DNA from: CAVVYW01 sp963752605
GTDB taxonomy: Bacteria; Actinomycetota; Thermoleophilia; Solirubrobacterales; 70-9
Direction: 5' to 3'
Length of the DNA: 64,000 nt
Assembly: GCA_963752605.1 (NCBI GenBank)
Contig: CAVVYW010000005.1
Span: forward strand, 248,001 to 312,000
Shown: in pieces, positions 32,543-39,827 of the stretch
Layout: each line of letters begins with the position of its first letter
Position numbering within the stretch: the stretch's first letter is position 1
The notes under the pieces: model-generated
Database searches by the model: none
The model's input: only the letters and a program-made list of their open reading frames with translations
What the model was told of the DNA's origin: nothing
Program-made: the position numbers and the translations under genes

Positions 32543-33618
32543 GTCCCGACCGAATCGGAAAACGCTACGAGGTCAGGGAGCGGCTGGGCCACGGCGGAAT
32601 GGCCACCGTGTACCTGGCCGAGGACCACGAGCTGGGCCGGAAGGTGGCCGTGAAGATCCTGGCCGACAACCTCGCCGGGGACGACAACCTGCGTGAGCGC
32701 TTCAAGCGGGAGGCCCGGCTGGCGGCGAAGCTCGATCACCCGAACGTCGTCCAGGTCTACGACGTCGGCGAGGAGGGGGATCGCCCCTTCATCGTCATGG
32801 AGTGGATCGACGGCGGCACCCTCGCCGACCGAATCGATCGGCCCAGAGGGCTGCCTGCTGGCGAGCGCCTTCCGATCCTGCAGCAGCTGTGTGAAGGACT
32901 GGGACACGCCCATGAGAGGGGACTCGTCCATCGCGACATCAAGCCGCAGAACCTGCTGATCCGAAAGGCCGATGGCTGCCTGAAGATCGCCGACTTCGGC
33001 ATCGCCAGGGCGGTCGAGGAGACCCGCCTCACCAAGACCGGCCTGGTGGTGGGCACCGACCGCTACATGGCGCCGGAGCAGCTCAGCGACGGCAAGATCA
33101 CGCCGGCGACCGACGTCTACGCCTGCGGCGTGGTCGCGGACGAGACGCTGCCCGCGGGGCGACGCCCGCCGGAGCTCACCGAGATCGTCGAGCGCTGTCT
33201 CCGCGAGGATCCGCGCGACCGCTTCGAGGACGCGACCGCGCTGGGAGAGGCGCTCCTCACCGTGAACGGAACGGCCGCACCGACGCGACCCCTGACGAGG
33301 CGCACCGCGAGTCGGACGCCGGCCACCAGCCCCACCCGGGCGATGGACTCCGCGCCGCAGCGAACCCGCCGGCGGACACGGCGCGGCCTCCCCGCCAGGG
33401 GCAGGGCCAGGCTCGCGGCGGCGGCTGCGGTCGCGGTCCTGTTCGTGGTGGGCATTGCGGTCGCGATCAGCTCGGGCGGCTCGGACGACGCGACCAAGGC
33501 TGCGGGGAAGGCACAGGGGGCGGGTAATGGGTCCACGGTGGACCCGGCCCCGCGGCAGTCGGATCCGAGCCAGCAGGCACAGGCCTTCTCGCAGTGGCTG
33601 CGCGAGCAGGCCCGCTGA
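32539..33618 (+). CDS. Membrane-anchored Ser/Thr protein kinase, short C-lobe
   Basis: 359 residues. PknB-like kinase domain: glycine loop LGHGGMATVYLAEDHE, VAVKIL Lys, HRDIKPQNLLI catalytic loop, DFGIAR, and MAPEQ, then TDVYACGVV in helix F. After helix F the sequence passes almost at once to the helix H/I region RPPELTEIVERCLREDPRDRF, so about 40 residues that normally form helix G and its surroundings are absent. A basic/Pro linker (260-290), one membrane span (about 293-311, AAAVAVLFVVGIAVAIS) and a short outside tail follow; there are no PASTA domains. Coupled to the upstream lipoprotein by ATGA. Confidence 0.9.
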   Translation: MSPDRIGKRYEVRERLGHGGMATVYLAEDHELGRKVAVKILADNLAGDDNLRERFKREARLAAKLDHPNVVQVYDVGEEGDRPFIVMEWIDGGTLADRIDRPRGLPAGERLPILQQLCEGLGHAHERGLVHRDIKPQNLLIRKADGCLKIADFGIARAVEETRLTKTGLVVGTDRYMAPEQLSDGKITPATDVYACGVVADETLPAGRRPPELTEIVERCLREDPRDRFEDATALGEALLTVNGTAAPTRPLTRRTASRTPATSPTRAMDSAPQRTRRRTRRGLPARGRARLAAAAAVAVLFVVGIAVAISSGGSDDATKAAGKAQGAGNGSTVDPAPRQSDPSQQAQAFSQWLREQAR

Positions 33619-33810
33619 CTACGGCGTAGGTTTCTTCGGGGTCGCCGGCGCCGTGGTCGTCGGCGTCGGGGTGGTCGGGCCCGTGGGCACGCTCGTCGTG
33701 GGCGTCGTCACCGCCGGCTCGTCCTTCTCGCCGCAGCCCGACCCACCGACCGCTGCTGTTACCGCGATCGCGGCCGCGGCCAGCCGCCTGCATGTTCGGG
33801 CGCCCCACAC
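33619..33810 (-). CDS. Small Thr/Pro-rich lipoprotein
   Basis: 63 residues from GTG 33810. Signal peptide with basic start and AAAAIAVTAAVGGSG before a lipobox Cys, then EKDEP and a mature part made almost only of Thr, Pro and Val. Such a tail would be extended and is a candidate for O-glycosylation. It ends immediately next to the convergent kinase gene. Coding status rests mainly on the clean signal peptide, so it is moderate. Confidence 0.5.
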   Translation of the reverse strand: MWGARTCRRLAAAAIAVTAAVGGSGCGEKDEPAVTTPTTSVPTGPTTPTPTTTAPATPKKPTP

Positions 33811-33882
33811 GGGCGTGACCCTAGTCGAGCGTCAGGAGGTCTTCTTCCCGCCCCTCGCGGCCCGCGGATAGCATGCGCCGGC

Positions 33883-34206
33883 ATGCGCGCCGCCACCATC
33901 GTGGGGAGCCTGTCGCTCGTCCTGCTCGCGGGCTGCGGGGACGGCGACTCGGGTACCGAGGAGGACGCCCAGTACTTCCGGGACGGGGTCGCGCGGGCCT
34001 GCGTGGACAGCGGGCAAGGCGACCTCGCCGACTGTCACGAGATCGTCGACACCGTGATTGCCCCGAACAGCCTGCCCATCGACGCCGACTCGGCGGAGCT
34101 GTTCAGCATCGGCTATTCCCAGGCCTGCACCTATATCTACTCCGCGTGCGACCCCGCTGAGTTGGAGGAGCAGACGAAAGAGGCTCTGACCGCGTACGAG
34201 GATTAG
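33883..34206 (+). CDS. Small Cys-containing lipoprotein
   Basis: 107 residues from ATG 33883. Signal peptide GSLSLVLLAGC with lipobox Cys near residue 18, short Gly/Asp linker, then a mostly helical domain with four Cys (ARACVDSG, LADCHEIV, SQACTYIYSACDP) that could form two disulfides outside the cell. No known family. It is not tightly coupled to a neighbour; 152 bp follow before the next gene. Confidence 0.7.
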   Translation: MRAATIVGSLSLVLLAGCGDGDSGTEEDAQYFRDGVARACVDSGQGDLADCHEIVDTVIAPNSLPIDADSAELFSIGYSQACTYIYSACDPAELEEQTKEALTAYED

Positions 34207-34358
34207 CGCGGAGCTGGCGGCCCGAGGTGCCGGCAGCCCCTCTCACGCACGGGCAGATCACCTACGTTCGGGAGAAAGTCGCGAGTTGGGTGCCCGCTCT
34301 CTTTTCCGAATCCCCCGCTGGGCGATGAATTCAAGCGAGGGGGCGGGTCTCTACCTCC

Positions 34359-34916
34359 ATGAGCGATAGAAGAGTGATTCTCAAAATGATCATGTCCCTC
34401 GACGGTTTTGTCACCAGCCCCGACGGGACCCATGAATGGATGTTCGAGTGGTTCAGCGACGACGGGAGGGAGTGGACCCTGCGCGCGCTCGAGGAGGCCG
34501 GCGTTCACGCGATGGGCCGCCGCAGCTACGAGATCATGGGCCCGCACTGGGCCGCGTCCGAGGGGCCGATCGCGACCGCGATGAACGAGAAGCCGAAGGC
34601 TGTCTTCTCACACACCCTGGAGAAGGCGGAGTGGGGACCGGCGGAGATCTTCGGCGGGGACCTGGGCGCGGCGATTGCGGACCTGAAGGCTCGGGACGAC
34701 GAAGGGACGGTCCTGGTCCACGGAGGCCCCGACTTCGCCAAGTCGCTGACCCGCCTGGGCCTCGTCGACGAATACCAGCTGACGACGGTCCCGATTGCGA
34801 TCGGCGCGGGGCACAGCCCGTTCGCCGAGCTGGGAGAGCACCTGAAGCTGGACGTCGTCGAAGAGGAACGCTTCCAGAGCGGAGCCCTCGCGCAGATCCT
34901 GGTGCCGAAGCAATGA
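34359..34916 (+). CDS. RibD C-terminal / dihydrofolate reductase-like protein
   Basis: 185 residues from ATG 34359. It shows the DHFR-like fold of the RibD reductase family: N-terminal ILKMIMSLDGFVTSPDG, HAMGRRSYEIM, and the NADPH-binding VLVHGGPDFAKSLTRLGLVDEY followed by VPIAIGAGHSPF. Many stand-alone proteins of this family exist in actinobacteria and their substrates are mostly unknown; being outside any riboflavin cluster, it is not a clear RibD. The first of a small group of non-housekeeping genes (34.3-36.7 kb). Confidence 0.87.
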   Translation: MSDRRVILKMIMSLDGFVTSPDGTHEWMFEWFSDDGREWTLRALEEAGVHAMGRRSYEIMGPHWAASEGPIATAMNEKPKAVFSHTLEKAEWGPAEIFGGDLGAAIADLKARDDEGTVLVHGGPDFAKSLTRLGLVDEYQLTTVPIAIGAGHSPFAELGEHLKLDVVEEERFQSGALAQILVPKQ

Positions 34917-35351
34917 TCAGGGCGCTGAGTCGTCGCCTTCAAGGTCTTCGGCTGCTGGCCAAATCCCCTCGGATGGCATGTCGAGCCCGTCGGCGAGCGA
35001 GCCCCTCCAGTCGGGCGCTTCGAATGGCTCGCCCCAGTAGTCGGTCACTCGGATCGCCTGCCCGTTTCGCAGGTCCGCGACGGTGACGTTGCGGTAGACG
35101 CGACCGTCGCCGTAGTCCGTGCTCCACTCCACAACAAGCGTGTCGCCGCAGGCATGGCGCCGACCGACCGCAAGTCGCAGGCCTTTGAAGTGCGACTCCA
35201 CTTCGCCAATGCGTTCCCGGCCGTTTATCACCTCGCCGCTCTGCGGCCACTGACGCATTGCATCGACGGCCAGAGGGACACCGAGGATTCGTTCGAGTCG
35301 TGTGTCGTGGGCGGGTGGCGTTGTCATCTCATTCCCTCCATCGGTAGCCAC
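34917..35351 (-). CDS. SnoaL/NTF2-like protein, shortened at the N-terminus
   Basis: 144 residues (ATG 35327 in frame gives 136). The segment QWPQSGEVINGRERIGEVES, the beta-strands with VVEWSTDYGDGRVYRN and VTDYWGEPFEAPDWR are characteristic of the SnoaL-like NTF2 superfamily (polyketide cyclase or isomerase relatives, mostly of unknown function). The usual first two helices before QWPQSGE (about 25 residues) are shortened, so it may be a degraded or divergent member. Convergent with and directly abutting the preceding reductase gene. Confidence 0.72.
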   Translation of the reverse strand: MATDGGNEMTTPPAHDTRLERILGVPLAVDAMRQWPQSGEVINGRERIGEVESHFKGLRLAVGRRHACGDTLVVEWSTDYGDGRVYRNVTVADLRNGQAIRVTDYWGEPFEAPDWRGSLADGLDMPSEGIWPAAEDLEGDDSAP

Positions 35352-35470
35352 GGGCGGTCGACCGTGGTGCTCGCTTATGTTCGCGGAGGAAGCGGGGAGC
35401 TTCGTGGCCGCTGACCCGGCGGCTGCGTTGTGCTTGCAGCCGCCGGGCCGGGGCCTCGGGGAGGGGAGAG

Positions 35471-36025
35471 CTATGCCGCGAGCGCGTCCTCATGCGGGTC
35501 GACCCGCGGGAAGTCGACATCGACATCAAACGTCTTGTTGAAGTAGTTCGTGAAGACGTTCACGGCAACCAGCCCGACGATGTCGGCCAGCTGTTCGTCC
35601 GTGAGTCCGGCTCCACGAGCTGCCTCGATGTCGGCGTTTGAGCCACCTCGGGTGCCGACCACCGCCCGCGCGAACCTCAGCACCGCCGCGGCGTGATCGT
35701 CAGCGGACTCGAACTGGCGCGCCCGCTCGATCTCTGTCTCGTCGAGCTTGGCGACGTTCTCGGCCAGGTAGGAGTGCGCCGACAGGCAGTACGAGCACTC
35801 GTTGATCTCGGCCACGCCGAGGGCGATCCGCTCGGCGGTCGCGGCATCGATGCTGCCTGCTCCCAGCGCGCCGGACAGCCCCAGGTAACCCTCCAGGGTC
35901 GCCGGCGAGGCTGCCATCGCCTTGGTCATGTTCGGGGTCAAACCGAGCTTGGCCTTGACGGCGTCAAGCAAGTCCCGGGCCTTGCCGGTCGCCTGATCGG
36001 GCTCGACGGATTGAATGCGGGGCAT
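35471..36025 (-). CDS. AhpD-like / carboxymuconolactone decarboxylase family peroxidase-related protein
   Basis: 184 residues. The AhpD-type redox motif ECSYCLSAHSYLAE (Cys-x-x-Cys with the downstream His) is present near residue 75-90, followed by the helical repeats. Proteins of this group reduce peroxides or act as part of alkylhydroperoxide defence, but substrates vary. It is divergent from the CGNR regulator, and the 107-bp region between them carries an array of four CCTAACGG-type half-sites; regulation by that protein is therefore likely. Confidence 0.87.
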   Translation of the reverse strand: MPRIQSVEPDQATGKARDLLDAVKAKLGLTPNMTKAMAASPATLEGYLGLSGALGAGSIDAATAERIALGVAEINECSYCLSAHSYLAENVAKLDETEIERARQFESADDHAAAVLRFARAVVGTRGGSNADIEAARGAGLTDEQLADIVGLVAVNVFTNYFNKTFDVDVDFPRVDPHEDALAA

Positions 36026-36049
36026 TTGGGCTCCTTCGTAGGAATCGTC

Positions 36050-36129
36050 TCTAACGTTTGGGCTGCGTAACAGCCGTTAGGACGACAGTAGCAGATCCCT
36101 AACGGCAGCACCGATCAGCTACCGTTAGG
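36050..36129. promoter_or_regulatory. Four half-sites at exact 24-bp spacing, alternating orientation
   Basis: TCTAACGT (36050), CCGTTAGG (36074), CCTAACGG (36098) and CCGTTAGG (36122) begin exactly 24 bp apart and alternate in strand, in the intergenic region between the AhpD-like and CGNR genes. The two central sites form a 9-bp inverted repeat (GCCGTTAGG at 36073-36081 and CCTAACGGC at 36098-36106). The last site ends 3 bp before ATG 36133. This is the pattern expected for a dimeric regulator's operator; the CGNR protein encoded alongside is the obvious candidate. Confidence 0.6.
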
Positions 36130-36132
36130 AAT

Positions 36133-36711
36133 ATGAGAGCGTCATATCCCGGCCCGCTTCGCCATGAGCCGCTGGCCGTCGAGCTACACAACACCCTCTA
36201 TGCCGTTGCCCGCGATCCGTTCGATGGGCTCGAGACGGTCGATGGGTTGAAGGCATGGCTCGTGGGCATCCGCGACCGCCTGCCAGCGGCGGCGCGCGAC
36301 GCCGACCCGTCGCGACGGGCGGCCTTCCTCGATCTCCGCGCGGCCGTCCGCGACGCCCTACATGCGGTGGTCGACGGCGCCCCGGTTCCCAGTGACGCTC
36401 TCGAGATGCTGAATGCCGCGGCCGCCGCTGCTCCCGCCTCGGTTCGCGCCGTTGGCGACAAGCGGGGGCGACCCCGCGCCGAGCTCGACTACCACGGCGC
36501 CGATTCCACCGAGATCGCACTTGCCACCCTGGCTGCAGATGCGATTGAGCTGATCACGGGGCCCGCTGCGGAACAGCTGCGCGCCTGCGAGGCGCCGGGA
36601 TGCGTGCTGATGTTCGCCAAGGACCATCCGCGGCGCACCTGGTGCTCAGCCGCATGCGGCAATCGCGCTCGGCAGGCTCGCCATTACGAGCAGACCCGTC
36701 ATGCGCGTTGA
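36133..36711 (+). CDS. CGNR zinc-finger (ABATE-domain) transcriptional regulator
   Basis: 192 residues. N-terminal ABATE-type helical sensor domain (about 1-140: LAVELHNTLYAVA, DPSRRAAFLDLRAAV) followed by the CGNR zinc finger, RACEAPGCVLMFAKDHPRRT then WCSAACGNRARQ, with four Cys. Members bind DNA through the C-terminal finger and probably sense a stress-related small molecule. Divergent from the AhpD-like gene across an operator-like array, so it probably regulates both. The 56 bp after its stop lead to tRNA-Met. Confidence 0.9.
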   Translation: MRASYPGPLRHEPLAVELHNTLYAVARDPFDGLETVDGLKAWLVGIRDRLPAAARDADPSRRAAFLDLRAAVRDALHAVVDGAPVPSDALEMLNAAAAAAPASVRAVGDKRGRPRAELDYHGADSTEIALATLAADAIELITGPAAEQLRACEAPGCVLMFAKDHPRRTWCSAACGNRARQARHYEQTRHAR

Positions 36712-36767
36712 GCCGCCCCGAAGAAACCGCCGACGCGGAAACGGCCGGTTTGCAGGGAAACGAGGAT

Positions 36768-36839
36768 GCCGGGGGAGGGATTTGAACCCCCGACACGCGG
36801 ATTATGATTCCGCTGCTCTAACCACTGAGCTACCCCGGC
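36768..36839 (-). tRNA. tRNA-Met (anticodon CAT, elongator type)
   Basis: 72 nt. Acceptor GCCGGGG pairs with CCCCGGC (last base A as discriminator); the anticodon stem GCGGA/TCCGC encloses ATCATAA with CAT; the T arm is GGGGG-TTCAAAT-CCCTC; and the D arm is GCTC/GAGC. The GC-rich acceptor and anticodon stem resemble elongator tRNA-Met and not the initiator, which lacks a 1-72 pair. A lysidine-modified tRNA-Ile with CAT cannot be excluded by the anticodon alone. CCA is not encoded. Confidence 0.88.
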
Positions 36840-36880
36840 GGGGACGGTGAATCGTAGCGACGGGTTCTAGGGTTCCCGCG

Positions 36881-37825
36881 GTGAGCGATCTCGATCAAGC
36901 GGTGCGAGCGGTCGTCCGGGACTGCCTCGGCGTTCGCGAGGGCGAGGAGGTGCTGGTCGTCTGCAACCCGGCGACCCAGGGCATGGGCGACCGGATGCGA
37001 TCGGAGGCCGCGGAGGTCGGCGCCGACGCGACCCTCGCCGTGATGGCCGAGCGGGCGTCCCACGCCGCCGAGCCGCCCGGGCCGATCGCCGAGGCGATGG
37101 CTGCGGCGGACGTGGTGCTGGCGCCGACCGTGCAGTCGCTCTCGCACACAGCGGCGCGCAAGCGGGCGAGCGAGGCCGGGGCGCGCATCGCGACCCTTCC
37201 CGGCGTGACCGAGGAGATGCTGGCGCGGGTGATGAGCGCCGACATGGAGGGGCTCCGCCGCAAGGGCGACGCGGTCGCGGAGGCGCTCGAGGCGGCCTCA
37301 GAGGCGCGCCTCACCTGCCCGAACGGCAGCGAGCTCGTCCTGTCCCTGGAGGGCCGAAGCGCTATCCCGGACGCCGGCGAGCTGACCGAGCCGGGCGCCT
37401 TCGGCAACCTGCCCTGCGGCGAGGGGTTCGTCGCGCCCGCGGACGGCTACGGCACCCTGGTGGTCGACGGGTCGATGGCGGGCATCGGACGGGCGTCGGA
37501 GCCGGTGGAGCTCGTGGTCGAGGGCGGGCACCTCACCTCGGCCCGCGGCGGTCAGGGGATGGCCTTCATGGAGCTGCTCACCGAGCACGGTGAGGACGGG
37601 ACGAACGTGGCCGAGCTCGGGGTCGGCACGAACGAGAAGGCGATGATGACCGGCAACATCCTTGAGGACGAGAAGATCCTCGGTACCGCCCACGTCGCCT
37701 TCGGCGCGTCGGCGGCGATCGGGGGAAACGTGCAGGTGCCGGTCCACCTGGACGTCGTGGTCCTGAAGCCGACGGTGGAGCTCGACGGCGAGCCGCTGGT
37801 CCGCGACGGCGAGCTGCTGGTCTGA
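36881..37825 (+). CDS. M29-type aminopeptidase-like protein
   Basis: 314 residues from GTG 36881. It resembles the thermophilic aminopeptidase T (M29)/NicX-like family: the Rossmann-like start GEEVLVVCNPATQGMGDRM, PTVQSLSHTAARKRASEAG, RKGDAVAEAL, LPCGEGFVAPADGYGTLVVDGSMAG, LGVGTNEKAMMTGNILEDEKILGT. The active-site Glu and the ThH signature near the C-terminus (LGTAHVAFG) suggest a metal-dependent hydrolase. The exact substrate is unknown. It is 2 bp from the formimidoyltransferase gene. Confidence 0.82.
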   Translation: MSDLDQAVRAVVRDCLGVREGEEVLVVCNPATQGMGDRMRSEAAEVGADATLAVMAERASHAAEPPGPIAEAMAAADVVLAPTVQSLSHTAARKRASEAGARIATLPGVTEEMLARVMSADMEGLRRKGDAVAEALEAASEARLTCPNGSELVLSLEGRSAIPDAGELTEPGAFGNLPCGEGFVAPADGYGTLVVDGSMAGIGRASEPVELVVEGGHLTSARGGQGMAFMELLTEHGEDGTNVAELGVGTNEKAMMTGNILEDEKILGTAHVAFGASAAIGGNVQVPVHLDVVVLKPTVELDGEPLVRDGELLV

Positions 37826-37826
37826 A

Positions 37827-38726
37827 GTGGCCGGGGACCCCCTCCTGGTCGGCGTCCCGAACTTCTCCGACGGGAGGAGCGAGCGGGTGATCGATGCGCT
37901 CCAGGCGACGCTCGGGGGCCACTGCACGGTGCTGAACGTCCATGCGGACCCGCAGCACAACCGAAGCGTCTTCACCATCGCAGCGGAGGGCGACCGCCTG
38001 GCAGAGGCCATGCTCGCGGGCGCCCAGCACGCGATGGACCTGATCGACATGCGGGGCCACCAGGGAGCACATCCGCACATCGGCGCACTCGACGTCTGCC
38101 CCGCGGTCTGGGTCCATGACGACGACCACGAGGCCGCGGTCGCGGTGGCGCAGAAGGTGGCGGAGGGGATCGCCGAGCTCGGGATCCCGGTGTTCCTCTA
38201 CGGCGAGCTGGCCTCGTCGCCGGAGCGACGAGAGCGTGCCTTCTTCCGGCGCGGCGGGCCGGCCGAGCTCGCCAGGCGCATGGATTCCGGTGAGCTGGTG
38301 CCGGACCTGGGGCCCCCGGCCCCGCACCCGAGCGCCGGAGCCACCCTGGTCACCGCCCGCCCGCCGCTGGTCGCCTTCAACGTCGAGCTCGACACCCCGA
38401 ACCCGGAAGTGGCTCGCGAGATCGCCGCCGAGATCCGCGAGGACGGCGGGGGACTGCCGGGGGTCCGGGCCCTGGGCATGCCGCGGGAGGGTGAGCGCAC
38501 CCAGGTCTCGGTGAACATCCACGACCCGGGCGCGGTCCCACTCGCCAGGGTGGTCGATGAGATCGGCCGTCGCGCGGCCGAGCACGGAGCCCGGCCCATC
38601 GAGGCGGAGTTGGTTGGCCTTGCCCCAGAGGTCGCCCTCGAGGGCTATCCCGGGGAGCCGCCCATCCGGAACTTCGACGCCGACGAGCACGTGCTGGAGC
38701 GGGCCCTGGAGCGGTGCGGGGGCTGA
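37827..38726 (+). CDS. Glutamate formimidoyltransferase (FTCD N-terminal type)
   Basis: Transfers a formimino group between N-formimino-L-glutamate and tetrahydrofolate, in the last step of histidine breakdown. 299 residues from GTG 37827. Family motifs: VGVPNFSDGRSERVIDAL, GHQGAHPHIGALDVCPAVW with the catalytic His, FLYGELASSPERR, RPPLVAFNVELDTPN and VNIHDPGAVPLARVVDEI. Only the transferase domain is present; the cyclodeaminase is absent. No hut gene is in the window, so a histidine-degradation role is from family, not context. It forms a tight unit with the M29-like gene. Confidence 0.9.
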   Translation: MAGDPLLVGVPNFSDGRSERVIDALQATLGGHCTVLNVHADPQHNRSVFTIAAEGDRLAEAMLAGAQHAMDLIDMRGHQGAHPHIGALDVCPAVWVHDDDHEAAVAVAQKVAEGIAELGIPVFLYGELASSPERRERAFFRRGGPAELARRMDSGELVPDLGPPAPHPSAGATLVTARPPLVAFNVELDTPNPEVAREIAAEIREDGGGLPGVRALGMPREGERTQVSVNIHDPGAVPLARVVDEIGRRAAEHGARPIEAELVGLAPEVALEGYPGEPPIRNFDADEHVLERALERCGG

Positions 38727-38762
38727 GCGGCCGATGACGCCGGGCCGGTAAATTCCGGGGAC

Positions 38763-39164
38763 GTGGCTCAGACGAAGAAGAAGCGCCGCCGCAAGCACCG
38801 CGGCACCCAGACTGGCCGGATCGACAGCCGCCCGGCCCGGGGGCGCCCGCGCAGCCGGGCGGAGGCTCAGGCCCGCGCCCGTAACCGGAAAGGCAAGGGA
38901 AGGGGCAGGGGCCAGCAGCAGACCGGCCCGAAGCCGCCGAGCTGGGGCAGCGCGTTCCAGAAGGGCGCCCTCGCCGCCGGTCTCTTCTTCGCGGGGCTCG
39001 TCTTCCTGTTCAAGGAGCCCGCCGGGACGACGGCGGCGCTCTCCGCGGCGATGGTCGGGTTCTACGTGCCGATGGCCTACTACGTGGACCGCTTCTTCTA
39101 CAACCGCCAGCTGCGCAAGGAGGAGCAGGAGCGCCTCGCCCGCTCGCAGGGCGGGGGTCAGTGA
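38763..39164 (+). CDS. Basic N-terminus plus two membrane spans, function unknown
   Basis: 133 residues from GTG 38763. The first 60 residues are extremely basic (Lys/Arg-rich, KKKRRRKHRG), then two hydrophobic spans (GALAAGLFFAGLVFLF and ALSAAMVGFYVPMAYYVDRF) and a short charged tail. The basic part would face the cytoplasm and could bind nucleic acid or lipid heads. Overlaps the following hydrolase start (stop TGA 39162-39164 and ATG 39164). No function can be given. Confidence 0.7.
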   Translation: MAQTKKKRRRKHRGTQTGRIDSRPARGRPRSRAEAQARARNRKGKGRGRGQQQTGPKPPSWGSAFQKGALAAGLFFAGLVFLFKEPAGTTAALSAAMVGFYVPMAYYVDRFFYNRQLRKEEQERLARSQGGGQ

Positions 39165-39802
39165 TGGACGTCCGGATGTTCACCGTCGGCCAGGTGGCGG
39201 AGAACTGCTTCCTGTTCCGCGCCGACGGCTCCGACCGCGCCGTGATCGTCGATCCGGGGGACGAGGCGGAGCGGATCCTCGCGCCCGTGGACGAGCTCGG
39301 CCTCACCGTCGAGGCGATCCTCCTCACCCACACCCACTTCGATCACATCGGAGCGGTGGCGCCGGTGGCGAAGGCGACCGGGGCGCCGGTCTGGTGCCCC
39401 GAGATCGAGGTGCCGGTGCTGGCCGACATCAACTCGTTCGTCCCCTGGCCCGGCTTCGGGCCCTTTGAGGACTACGACGCGGACCACACGGTGAGCGGAG
39501 GCGAGGTGCTCGAGCTGGCGGGATTCGAGATCGACGTCATCTCCACGCCCGGCCACAGCCCGGGCCACGTCACCTACTCGGTACGGGGCGAGGACGCGAT
39601 CTTCTCGGGGGACGTGCTCTTCCAGGGCTCCGTGGGCCGCACCGACCTCCCCGGCGGGGACTGGGAGACCCTGCTCGAGTCGATCCGCACCCTGGTCGAC
39701 GGACATCCTCCCGAGACGACGGTCTATCCCGGACACATGGGCATCACCACGTTGGGCGCCGAGCGGGCGTCGAATCCGTTCCTCGCCGAGTTGGCTCGAT
39801 AG
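39164..39802 (+). CDS. MBL-fold hydrolase, hydroxyacylglutathione hydrolase (GloB)-like
   Basis: 212 residues from ATG 39164 (GTG 39161 in frame is an alternative). Active-site motif THTHFDHIGA with the metal-binding HxHxDH, then STPGHSPGHV, IFSGDVLF, and YPGHMG are in the order of zinc-dependent thiolesterases and related enzymes. Length and motifs match the short glyoxalase II-like proteins widespread in actinobacteria; the real thioester substrate is unknown. It precedes hisS by 25 bp, a common neighbour in this phylum. Confidence 0.9.
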   Translation: MDVRMFTVGQVAENCFLFRADGSDRAVIVDPGDEAERILAPVDELGLTVEAILLTHTHFDHIGAVAPVAKATGAPVWCPEIEVPVLADINSFVPWPGFGPFEDYDADHTVSGGEVLELAGFEIDVISTPGHSPGHVTYSVRGEDAIFSGDVLFQGSVGRTDLPGGDWETLLESIRTLVDGHPPETTVYPGHMGITTLGAERASNPFLAELAR

Positions 39803-39827
39803 CCGGACCCCCACGTAGGCTGCGCAC

